The notes under the pieces are model-generated. The model was not told where the DNA came from. It saw only the letters and a program-made list of their open reading frames with translations, and did not search any database. The translations under genes and the position numbers were made by a program. This document shows positions 6,967 through 12,263 of a DNA stretch of 12,263 bases, piece after piece. The stretch's first letter is position 1, and each line of letters starts with the position of its first letter. Location: positions 1 through 12,263 of the forward strand of contig MGQF01000061.1 in NCBI GenBank assembly GCA_001797745.1. The letters are read 5' to 3'. The DNA is from Deltaproteobacteria bacterium RBG_13_52_11. GTDB taxonomy: Bacteria; Desulfobacterota; B13-G15; RBG-16-54-18.

Positions 6967-7953
6967 ATGAAGCGTGTGGGAATCATCGGAACTGGTTCCT
7001 ATCTTCCGGAAAAGGTCTTGTCCAATTTCGATTTGGAGAAGATCCTCGATACCAGCGACGAGTGGATAACAACGAGGACGGGGATCCGAGAGCGGCGGCT
7101 GGCCAGGGCCGACGAGGCGGCCTCGGATCTGGCCAAAGTGGCGGGTGAACGGGCTCTCATGGATGCCGGTATTGCACCTGAAGAGGTAGAACTCATCGTC
7201 ATGGCCACCATCACCCCGGATACCCACTGCCCTGCGGGGGCCAATTGGCTGGAGGCGAAGCTCGGGGCGGTGAACGCCGTCAGTTTTGATGTCACTGCTG
7301 CCTGCACGGGCTTTATCTTTGCCCTCTCCGTAGCGGAGCAGTATATCAAGACCGGAATCTACCGCAATGCACTCATAGTCGCCTCGGAGATCATGACGAG
7401 GACCTTGGATTGGACCGACCGGGAGACCTGCATCCTCTGGGGTGACGGCGCCGGGGCAGCGGTGATCACGGAGGTGGAAGACGGCAGGGGGATCCTTTCC
7501 ACCCACATACACAGCGATGGGGCGGGCGGTGATACCCTCCTGATGCCCGGAGGCGGGTCGAAGACCACCCCCATATCATACGAGAGCGTGGACAAGAAGC
7601 TCCATACCCTTAACATGATCGGTGCCAACCAATCCTTCAAGGTGGCCGTCAAGCGGTTCGCCGAGGCCTGCGAGGAGGCCCTGTACCATAACGACCTCAC
7701 CCTGGATGATATCAAGGTGATTATCCCCCATCAGGCAAACCTCCGTATATTGCAAGGGGTGGCCAAGCGGCTGAACGTCTCCATGGATAAGGTCTACGTG
7801 AACATTGACCGGTACGGGAATATCTCGTCCGCCACGGTCCCCATTGCCCTGGATGAGGCGGCGAGAGATGGCACCATCCAGCCGGGGGACCTGGTCCTGT
7901 TGGCCGCTTTCGGCGGGGGATTGACGTGGGGGAGTGCTCTCATTAGGTGGTAA
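6967..7953 (+). CDS. fabH: 3-oxoacyl-ACP synthase III (KASIII)
   Basis: A complete 328-residue KASIII, which condenses acetyl-CoA (or another short acyl-CoA) with malonyl-ACP to begin fatty-acid synthesis. The catalytic triad is clear: C113 (TAACTGFIFAL), H255 (IPHQANLRI) and N285 (DRYGNISSATVP). SDEWITTRTGIRERR (30-44) and the C-terminal AAFGGGLTWGSALIRW are family signatures. The ATG at 6967 is preferred over an in-frame TTG at 6937 because a strong purine-rich AGGGGGAAAAGGA runs directly up to it and the protein then begins in register with E. coli FabH. It stands alone: no plsX, fabD, fabG or acpP gene is adjacent. Housekeeping initiation is likely, but a specialised acyl-CoA substrate cannot be excluded. 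Confidence 0.96.
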   Translation: MKRVGIIGTGSYLPEKVLSNFDLEKILDTSDEWITTRTGIRERRLARADEAASDLAKVAGERALMDAGIAPEEVELIVMATITPDTHCPAGANWLEAKLGAVNAVSFDVTAACTGFIFALSVAEQYIKTGIYRNALIVASEIMTRTLDWTDRETCILWGDGAGAAVITEVEDGRGILSTHIHSDGAGGDTLLMPGGGSKTTPISYESVDKKLHTLNMIGANQSFKVAVKRFAEACEEALYHNDLTLDDIKVIIPHQANLRILQGVAKRLNVSMDKVYVNIDRYGNISSATVPIALDEAARDGTIQPGDLVLLAAFGGGLTWGSALIRW

Positions 7954-8290
7954 TCGGCCTCGACGATTTCTATCACCACGGGAAAATCAAAAAAGCCCTT
8001 TTCCCCTCTTAAGCTACCATCGAGATAACCTACCTGCGGTGAGGACCAAAAGAGACTTCCATACCCAGCACCTTCTGAAACTGGTGTAGGGATAGGAAAC
8101 ATTCCTCCGGTTGCCATGCTGGCCGCCACCAGCTTAGGAACAGGTTGAGAAGTTGCTTTAGAACCAAAGTCCCGTTCCAGCCCACCGTGTCTCCTGCGCT
8201 CTCGACATTTTTAAGGAATCTGATAAAATGGCAAGTACAGGGTGTAGGGTATGGCTTTAGCCTTTAAAGTCAAACAGAAAGGGGGAGGCT
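7954..8290 (+). other. 337-bp intergenic region with no convincing gene
   Basis: Between fabH and the molybdoenzyme gene I find no supported coding region. A 7-bp inverted repeat (GGGAAAA 7980-7986 with TTTTCCC 7999-8005) could be a weak fabH terminator but lacks a good T-run. The last 90 bp hold the promoter and ribosome-binding site of the next operon. Open stretches in this gap on the minus strand show no recognisable protein. Confidence 0.6.
8202..8229 (+). promoter_or_regulatory. Predicted promoter of the molybdoenzyme-cytochrome operon
   Basis: TCGACA (8202-8207), a 16-nt spacer and TAAAAT (8224-8229), each matching 5 of 6 sigma70 consensus bases. It lies 61 nt upstream of the start codon. 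Short symmetric elements follow (GGCTTTAGCC, CTTTAAAG), but no regulator can be named. Confidence 0.5.
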
Positions 8291-9481
8291 ATGAAAAATG
8301 ATGGATTCACCAGGAGAGATTTTTTGATGGCGGCCGGTATGGCCACGGTTGCGGCAGCAGTCGGGGGTGTCCCATCGACGCTCCTCGGTGAGGAGAGGAG
8401 ACTCGCAAAATTCCCTGAAAAGACGGATCTTATACGGCTGACATCGAGACCCCCACAGCTTGAGACACCACTCCACTATTTTAAAGAGCTGATAACGCCC
8501 AATGAAGCGGTCTTCGTAAGGTGGCATATTTCCAATATCCCCACATCCGTTGATTTGAACCAATGGAGACTGAAGGTCAAGGGGAACACGGAACGGGAGC
8601 TGAACCTCTCGTTGGATGATTTGAAGAAGTTCGAGAAGGTCACCTATACAGCGGTGATGCAGTGTTCAGGCAACGGCAGGAGATACTTTGAGCCGAGGGT
8701 CTTCGGTGGACAGTGGGGCAATGGTGCCATGGCCAATTGTACCTGGGGAGGAGTTCGTCTAAAAGACATCCTCAACAAGGCGGGCATAAAACCAGGTTCT
8801 GTGGACGTCTCTTTCGACGCCCTCGATGGACCGCCTCTTCCTTCTGTCCCCGATTTCGTGAAGAGCCTGCCGATTGACAAGGCCATAGAAGAAGACATCA
8901 TTGTTGCCTATGAGATGAACGGCACGCCCCCTCCCATGCTCAATGGGTTCCCTGCAAGGCTTATCGTCCCCGGGTGGTATGCCACGTACTGGGTGAAATC
9001 ACTGACGGAGATCAACGTGCTGACAAAACCCTTTGAAGGCTTCTTTATGAAGACCGCCTACCGGATCCCCGATACACCGTGCGGCTGTGTCCCCCCGGGG
9101 ACGGCGCCGAAAAGTACGATACCGATCAACCGGATGACTGCTAGATCCCTGATTATAGAACCTGCCAAAGGGGCGTCCATAAAAGTCAATCAGCCGGCAG
9201 AGATAAAGGGCATTGCCTTTTCCGGTGGTTACAGCATCAAGGAAGTTATCGTATCCACTGATAGCGGAAAGACATGGCGCGAGGCAAAACTCGGCAGGGA
9301 CTTAGGAAGGTATTCCTGGATCCAGTTCTCTTACCCCTGGAGGCCCGCGAAACCGGGGAAGTACACCCTCATGGCCAAGGCAACCAACAGCATCGGTGAA
9401 TCCCAGCCCTTCGAGGGTCTGTGGAACCCGTCAGGATATCTGTGGAACATGGTGCAAAAGAACGAAGTAGCGGTTAGATAA
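8291..9481 (+). CDS. Sulfite-oxidase-family molybdopterin oxidoreductase (SorA/SoxC-like), Tat-exported
   Basis: A 396-residue molybdoenzyme. It begins with a twin-arginine signal (TRRDFL at 7-12, then an Ala/Val-rich stretch to about 26), so it is exported folded to the periplasm. The molybdopterin domain covers about 55-245, with the Mo-ligating Cys125 in AVMQCSGNGRR. The Mo-co dimerisation domain covers about 280-385 (IIEPAKG, then GGYSIKEVIVSTDSGKTWREA), which supports sulfite oxidase rather than MsrP/YedY. The linker AYRIPDTPCGCVPPGTAPK resembles bacterial sulfite dehydrogenases. The likely reaction is sulfite to sulfate with electrons passed to cytochrome c; SoxC-like or other sulfur-compound oxidation is possible. 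It is followed after 14 nt by a SorB-like cytochrome gene. A GGGGGAGG precedes the ATG. No Moco-synthesis or other sox genes are nearby. Confidence 0.88.
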   Translation: MKNDGFTRRDFLMAAGMATVAAAVGGVPSTLLGEERRLAKFPEKTDLIRLTSRPPQLETPLHYFKELITPNEAVFVRWHISNIPTSVDLNQWRLKVKGNTERELNLSLDDLKKFEKVTYTAVMQCSGNGRRYFEPRVFGGQWGNGAMANCTWGGVRLKDILNKAGIKPGSVDVSFDALDGPPLPSVPDFVKSLPIDKAIEEDIIVAYEMNGTPPPMLNGFPARLIVPGWYATYWVKSLTEINVLTKPFEGFFMKTAYRIPDTPCGCVPPGTAPKSTIPINRMTARSLIIEPAKGASIKVNQPAEIKGIAFSGGYSIKEVIVSTDSGKTWREAKLGRDLGRYSWIQFSYPWRPAKPGKYTLMAKATNSIGESQPFEGLWNPSGYLWNMVQKNEVAVR

Positions 9482-9495
9482 GATAGGAGGGGACC

Positions 9496-9828
9496 ATGAA
9501 AAAATCGATCATATTTTTTGTATTGGCTACGGTAGCAACGGTCTGCTTTGCTTATGCCCAGACCGTTGTGACAACAGGGACGACCAAGACGATTACCCTC
9601 CCGCCAGAGAAGGTTGATCTCAAGCCTGGGCAAGGCATGGATAAGGCGGCAACATACTGCGTTATCTGCCATAGCGCGGAGTATATCACCATGCAGCCGA
9701 AAGGGACTAAGGCCCAATGGACAGGCAGCGTAAACAAAATGATCAAGGTCTACGGTGCACCCATCAGTGAAGATGACGCCAAGGTCATTGCAGGCTACCT
9801 GGCCGCCAATTACGGTACTGGCCAGTGA
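9496..9828 (+). CDS. SorB-like periplasmic monohaem cytochrome c
   Basis: A 110-residue exported cytochrome. The signal peptide covers about residues 1-22 (MKKSIIFFVLATVATVCFAYAQ). A single haem-binding CVICH lies at 55-59, with H59 as axial ligand; M82 in KMIKVYGAPI is the most likely second ligand, with M66 as an alternative. The run HSAEYITMQP, then W75, KMIKVYGAPIS and an IAGYLAANYG end, is the pattern of the small SorB subunit of sulfite dehydrogenases. It should take electrons from the upstream molybdoenzyme, whose stop codon is 14 nt away; the strong AGGAGGGG site lies in that gap. Confidence 0.87.
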   Translation: MKKSIIFFVLATVATVCFAYAQTVVTTGTTKTITLPPEKVDLKPGQGMDKAATYCVICHSAEYITMQPKGTKAQWTGSVNKMIKVYGAPISEDDAKVIAGYLAANYGTGQ

Positions 9829-9873
9829 ACGGTGCGCTATATATGCTTAAGACTTCAAAAATGGAGGCGTGAG

Positions 9874-10212
9874 ATGAAAACAATTCTTGCAATGCTCATC
9901 ATAATAGCGGCTTTTATGTGTTCATTTGTTATTTCAGCTTTTACTCAGGATTCGGCACCGGGTAGTTCAGGTACAGTTCTGTTTAACGAACATTGTGCAG
10001 CTTGTCATCCCAACGGGGGCAACACCGTCAACCCGAATAAGCCCCTGAAAGGCTCCCCCGCGATGCAGAAATTTGACGTCTTTCTTACTTGGATCCGAAA
10101 ACCCGTTCAACCAATGCCCTCGTTCCCTTCATCGAAGATCTCTGACCAGCAGGCCAAGGGACTCTATGACTACCTTCTGCTTCTGAAAGAAACAAAGGGC
10201 ACATGGAAGTAA
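9874..10212 (+). CDS. Second periplasmic monohaem cytochrome c of the operon
   Basis: A 112-residue class I-type cytochrome c. An N-terminal hydrophobic signal spans about 1-24 (MKTILAMLIIIAAFMCSFVI). The haem motif CAACH is at 41-45, and M81 in QPMPSFP is the probable sixth ligand. The C-terminal helix is DQQAKGLYDYLLLL. The ATG at 9874 is preferred over a GTG at 9832 because GGAGG lies 6 nt upstream and the protein then starts at its signal peptide. It lies 45 nt after the SorB-like gene and is the last gene of the operon, so it probably passes electrons onward from the sulfite dehydrogenase; this is inference from order. Confidence 0.88.
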   Translation: MKTILAMLIIIAAFMCSFVISAFTQDSAPGSSGTVLFNEHCAACHPNGGNTVNPNKPLKGSPAMQKFDVFLTWIRKPVQPMPSFPSSKISDQQAKGLYDYLLLLKETKGTWK

Positions 10213-10242
10213 GGACGTTGTGTTCTTTTATTGCTCTTGCAG

Positions 10243-10278
10243 TTCTCCTGTCTTCCTACCGGTAGGAAGACAGGAGAA
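10243..10278. repeat. Perfect 36-bp palindrome between convergent genes
   Basis: TTCTCCTGTCTTCCTACC (10243-10260) is followed directly by its exact reverse complement (10261-10278). It lies 30 nt after the stop of the second cytochrome gene and 26 nt past the stop of the convergent one, so it can fold as a long hairpin in transcripts from either side. There is no T-run next to the stem in either direction, so it is not a standard intrinsic terminator. It may end transcription by another route or protect the 3' ends of both mRNAs. Confidence 0.8.
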
Positions 10279-10304
10279 AGGGATGAGGCCGCAAACGAGG
10301 GCTC

Positions 10305-10790
10305 TTATTTCTTGTTCAGACCGATGATGTAGGCTATCACATGAGCGATCTGTTGCTGCGTCAGACGCTTCTGATCTCCGACGGCCGGCATCTTCAAAGC
10401 AGGGTTGCTCCCTTCGGGTGTAGACCCGTGTTGGATAAAAAGGTCGATGTTCGTAGCGAACGTTTTGTAATCCTTGCTGTATAGCGTGGGATCAATCGGA
10501 TTCAAGGCAGGAACGGTACCATCCGCCGAGCCAGGGTTAGGCATCCCCTCCCTCCCTTCCGCATTATGGCACCCGATACAGCTAGCGTTAAAGATTTCAG
10601 CTCCTTTTTTAGGATCACCAATCAGTTTTACCGCCTCTCCCGGACCGCCGGTGTTCGAAGGATGCGCCGCCTCTTCCGGACCAGTTGCGGCAGGCGTTTC
10701 AGCGGTCTGGGGTTCAGCTCCGCAAGCCCAAAGAGGCACCACTAGAAAAAGTATCGCAATGCTTTTCCAAAACCTGAGATTCGTGATCAT
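10305..10790 (-). CDS. Probable lipoprotein monohaem cytochrome c
   Basis: A 161-residue exported cytochrome. A hydrophobic N-terminus (about 8-22) ends in PLWAC, a lipobox-like site with C23, so a lipid anchor is likely. An Ala/Pro/Glu-rich linker runs to about residue 55. The haem motif CIGCH is at 71-75, and the likely axial methionine is M134 (LKMPAVG). The C-terminal helix is TQQQIAHVIAYIIGL. GAGGAGGAGGGG lies just before the start. It is convergent with the sulfite-dehydrogenase operon and downstream, on the same strand, of the GntR gene (134-nt gap), so it may serve the same electron chain under separate control. The partner is not visible. Confidence 0.86.
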   Translation of the reverse strand: MITNLRFWKSIAILFLVVPLWACGAEPQTAETPAATGPEEAAHPSNTGGPGEAVKLIGDPKKGAEIFNASCIGCHNAEGREGMPNPGSADGTVPALNPIDPTLYSKDYKTFATNIDLFIQHGSTPEGSNPALKMPAVGDQKRLTQQQIAHVIAYIIGLNKK

Positions 10791-10872
10791 TGCATCCCCT
10801 CCTCCTCATTACTATTGCGTCTTGCAGCCCTACCCGATGCTCTTTGATAAGAACTTTTTTTAAGTTATGATA

Positions 10873-10902
10873 AGTAAAGCAAGGGAAAGGGAGTATTGTC
10901 AA
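10873..10902 (-). promoter_or_regulatory. Possible promoter of the lipoprotein cytochrome gene
   Basis: On the minus strand a perfect TTGACA (10902-10897) lies 18 nt ahead of TTTACT (10878-10873), which matches only 4 of 6 consensus bases. It sits in the gap between the GntR gene and the cytochrome gene and would leave a leader of about 80 nt containing an AACTT/AAGTT short inverted repeat. Confidence 0.35.
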
Positions 10903-10924
10903 TGAAAAAATATAGGGAATTAGA

Positions 10925-11674
10925 TCATAAGGCTTTTTTGCGGTAGTTCATTTCCATCTTATTAAGATTTTCACCAAATTCAATGACGTGGTTTTCCATG
11001 GCCTTCGCTGCTGCCTCAGGATCCCCAGCCAAAACTGCCTCCACAATGGGGCGATGCATTCCTGCGGGATGGAGATAATAGAGCAGTTCTGCAGAATGCA
11101 TATAGGAAGGGTCAGTCTCTACCGCTTCTAGTGCCCTCCTGGTTAATTTCATTAGAGACCCAACCAGGGCTTCGAGGAAACGGTTGCCGCACATCTCAGC
11201 CAGAATAAAATGCATCTTTTGTTTTCTTTCGATATCTTCAGATAAGGATGATGTAGGGGGCTCTTCGGCCTCCACAGCGTCTTCAAGCCGTTGAACATAT
11301 TCTGGGGTGACTTTCAAGGCTGCCAACTGGACCACTTTGGGTTCCACAAGAATTCTCACCTGATGCATCTCAGGAATGGTAATCTTTTCAGCTAAAAATA
11401 AATCTAAAAAGGCATCGGCCAGATGTTCGAATGTCAAATCGGTCACATAAGCACCACCAGTTGCCCCCTGCCGGGTAATTATAAATCCAGAATTCTCCAA
11501 TTTTCGAAGGGCCTCACGAATCGCCACGCGACTCACCTTAAATTCTTCTGCAAGGTCTCGCTCCGCAGGCAGTTTATCTCCGGACTTAAAATGACCCAAG
11601 AGAATAGATTGCTTTAGCTGTTCAGCAACCTCTTCTGAAACTCGAAATTGCCTGATAGGCTTAAATCTGGTCAT
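10925..11674 (-). CDS. GntR-family regulator, FadR subfamily (FCD domain)
   Basis: A 249-residue transcription factor. The winged helix-turn-helix covers about 10-78, with the signature GDKLPAERDLAEEFKVSRVAIREALRKLENSGFI. The all-helical FCD effector domain covers about 95-240; H155 (MHFILAEMCGN), H207 (MHRPIVEAVLAGD) and H229 (ENHVIEF) lie where metal/ligand-binding histidines occur in this family. The ATG at 11674 is preferred over a TTG at 11713 because AGGAGGAAAG lies directly before it. Regulators of this class bind acyl-CoA, carboxylic acids or sugar acids. It is divergent from an acyl-CoA synthetase gene, the probable target, and symmetric sites in between fit repression and autoregulation. 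The effector is unknown. Confidence 0.92.
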   Translation of the reverse strand: MTRFKPIRQFRVSEEVAEQLKQSILLGHFKSGDKLPAERDLAEEFKVSRVAIREALRKLENSGFIITRQGATGGAYVTDLTFEHLADAFLDLFLAEKITIPEMHQVRILVEPKVVQLAALKVTPEYVQRLEDAVEAEEPPTSSLSEDIERKQKMHFILAEMCGNRFLEALVGSLMKLTRRALEAVETDPSYMHSAELLYYLHPAGMHRPIVEAVLAGDPEAAAKAMENHVIEFGENLNKMEMNYRKKAL

Positions 11675-11744
11675 CTTTCCTCCTGTAGGGTATGAGAAAT
11701 ACCTATTTTGCAATAATTGTTCACAGATATCAATTCTAAAAAAT

Positions 11745-11750
11745 ATTATA
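11745..11750 (-). promoter_or_regulatory. Predicted -10 box of the GntR gene
   Basis: A perfect TATAAT on the minus strand, about 70 nt upstream of the chosen ATG. No good -35 box is found at 16-18 nt, so it may be activator-dependent or weak. It lies inside AATATTATACC (11742-11752), which recurs exactly at 11994-12004 over the synthetase promoter. Confidence 0.45.
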
Positions 11751-11774
11751 CCTAATCAAAAATTTCCCCATTTT

Positions 11775-11876
11775 AAGGTTTCCATCTTTTCCTGACTACG
11801 TGCTGATTGAAAATCATAGGAGGATCCATTGACGAATCGTTCTGCTCTGAAGAGGGAAACCTTCGGTTCTAGAACC
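11775..11876. repeat. Inverted repeat AAGGTTTCC and adjacent palindrome
   Basis: AAGGTTTCC (11775-11783) and its reverse complement (11855-11863) are separated by 71 bp. The perfect 12-bp palindrome GGTTCTAGAACC (11865-11876) starts one base after the second arm. These could be regulator sites or a transcript structure; neither role is shown by the sequence. Confidence 0.5.
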
Positions 11877-11933
11877 TCATATGCCGACAAATAACACTTA
11901 CACTTCATAACTCTCACCGCCTCTGCGAAACTA

Positions 11934-11948
11934 TTGGTTAGTGACCAA
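11934..11948. promoter_or_regulatory. Candidate GntR/FadR-type operator, upstream site
   Basis: TTGGT, 5-nt spacer, ACCAA. The half-sites match those of FadR-subfamily operators (PdhR-like ATTGGT/ACCAAT), but the spacer is 5 rather than the common 3. The site lies about 25 bp upstream of the -35 box of the synthetase promoter. Confidence 0.45.
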
Positions 11949-11972
11949 CCATGGGGAGAGTAAAATTGTTTC

Positions 11973-12001
11973 TTGACAGATATCGTTTGGTCTAATATTA
12001 T
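11973..12001 (+). promoter_or_regulatory. Predicted acyl-CoA synthetase promoter
   Basis: A perfect TTGACA (11973-11978), an ideal 17-nt spacer and TATTAT (11996-12001). Transcription would start near 12008, leaving a leader of roughly 48 nt before the ATG at 12056. The -10 lies inside a 22-bp palindrome, as expected for a repressed promoter. Confidence 0.75.
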
Positions 12002-12007
12002 ACCAAA
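11986..12007. promoter_or_regulatory. Near-perfect 22-bp palindrome over the -10 box, candidate repressor operator
   Basis: Arms TTTGGT (11986-11991) and ACCAAA (12002-12007) flank a central TAATATTA (11993-12000); 10 of 11 base pairs are symmetric. It shares TTGGT/ACCAA half-sites with the site at 11934-11948 and covers the -10 hexamer. The divergent GntR-family protein is the natural candidate to bind it; this is inference. Confidence 0.6.
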
Positions 12008-12055
12008 ACAACTTTTATATCAAGATTTTTTGAGAATAAGCTTTTGAAATAGTTT

Positions 12056-12263
12056 ATGAATATTTCCAATAACTTAGAAAGCGCTGCGTTCTATTTTCCT
12101 AACCGGACGGCCCTTAGCGACGCTGGACGAGAGATCACCTATGCGGAATTCAATGATCAGGCGAACCGGGTAGCAACCGGTCTCATCAAAATGGGGGTTA
12201 ACCCGAATGACCACGTTGGCCTCTGCGCCCCGAACTCGGCCGAGTGGATTGTTTTCTACTTCG
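12056..12263 (+). CDS. Acyl-CoA synthetase (AMP-dependent ligase), N-terminal part only
   Basis: The first 69 residues of an ANL-superfamily acyl-CoA ligase; the gene runs past the window edge. Seen here: AAFYFPNRTALSD (10-22), the ITYAEFNDQANRVATGL segment (27-43), GVNPNDHVGLCAPNSAEWIVFYF (47-69), all typical of the N-terminal domain. The ATP- and CoA-binding motifs lie outside the window, so the substrate (fatty, aromatic or dicarboxylic acid) cannot be assigned. An in-frame stop 6 nt upstream makes ATG 12056 the earliest ATG start; no good Shine-Dalgarno sequence precedes it, which is unusual beside its neighbours. It is divergent from, and probably controlled by, the FadR-type regulator. 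Confidence 0.88.
   Translation, partial: MNISNNLESAAFYFPNRTALSDAGREITYAEFNDQANRVATGLIKMGVNPNDHVGLCAPNSAEWIVFYF

Larger units (their letters stand above)
11675..12055. other. 381-bp AT-rich divergent regulatory region
   Basis: The region between the GntR gene and the acyl-CoA synthetase gene has no convincing protein gene. It holds a -10 box toward the GntR gene (11745-11750), a strong promoter toward the synthetase (11973-12001), two TTGGT/ACCAA-type symmetric sites (11934-11948, 11986-12007), a 9-bp inverted repeat (11775-11783 with 11855-11863) and the palindrome GGTTCTAGAACC (11865-11876). A 21-codon open frame with a good ribosome site lies at 11829-11894. Confidence 0.7.

Noticed and set aside
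6952..7512. Antisense open frame (186 codons) opposite fabH
   Set aside because: fabH is complete with its catalytic residues; the antisense frame has no family signature.
7980..8005. Inverted repeat GGGAAAA/TTTTCCC after fabH as a terminator
   Set aside because: Only 7 bp, half A-T, a 12-nt loop, and no T-run after it; mentioned only as a weak possibility.
7794..8129. Minus-strand open frame entering the fabH-molybdoenzyme gap
   Set aside because: Half overlaps fabH antisense, no ribosome site or recognisable motif, and no visible frame-shifted relative to support a pseudogene.
11675..11713. TTG at 11713 as the regulator start
   Set aside because: The extra 13 residues have no family match, and AGGAGGAAAG directly precedes ATG 11674.

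Overview
This is a bacterial chromosome window of moderate GC, from a Gram-negative with an energised periplasm: it encodes a Tat-exported molybdoenzyme, three exported monohaem cytochromes c (one a probable lipoprotein) and a LapA-type inner-membrane protein. The mix of a short-form NadA, a stand-alone FabH, an HNH protein and a FadR-type regulator beside an acyl-CoA ligase would suit Desulfobacterota, Nitrospirota or a similar lineage. The sequence alone does not fix the phylum.

Left block (54-6785, all minus strand). Read in the direction of transcription: an HNH nuclease gene with its own promoter and an intrinsic terminator; quinolinate synthase (nadA) with a structured leader; an SbcD-like metallophosphoesterase; and, overlapping it by 4 nt, a YhaN/SbcC-like SMC-type ATPase. 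The ATPase carries a hydrophobic hairpin where Rad50/SbcC proteins carry the zinc hook. Next comes a compact, AT-richer vapBC toxin-antitoxin pair with its own promoter, then a HIT-family nucleotide phosphorylase/hydrolase gene closely followed by lapA.

Centre (6786-8290). The HNH gene and fabH diverge from a 181-bp region with two strong sigma70-type promoters. The two promoters are near-identical inverted copies of each other, including G-tracts in their spacers. fabH encodes a complete KASIII with Cys-His-Asn catalytic residues. A 337-bp gap follows, with no convincing gene but with a promoter for the next operon.

Right block (8291-10790). Three plus-strand genes encode a sulfite-oxidase-family molybdoenzyme, a SorB-like cytochrome c and a second monohaem cytochrome c; this looks like a periplasmic sulfite (or related sulfur compound) dehydrogenase module. 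A third cytochrome c, predicted lipoprotein, is convergent. A perfect 36-bp palindrome lies between the two transcription units.

Right end (10925-12263). A FadR-type GntR repressor gene is divergent from an acyl-CoA synthetase gene that runs off the window. The 381-bp region between them is AT-rich and full of symmetric elements. One is a 22-bp near-perfect palindrome covering the -10 box of a consensus-like promoter for the synthetase gene. This is the likeliest regulatory circuit in the window: a local repressor controlling fatty-acid or aromatic-acid activation.

I see no rRNA, tRNA, CRISPR array, insertion sequence or prophage gene. The most distinctive items are the hook-less, probably membrane-tethered SMC-like ATPase with its nuclease partner, the inverted twin promoters, the 36-bp palindrome and the FadR-type operator region.
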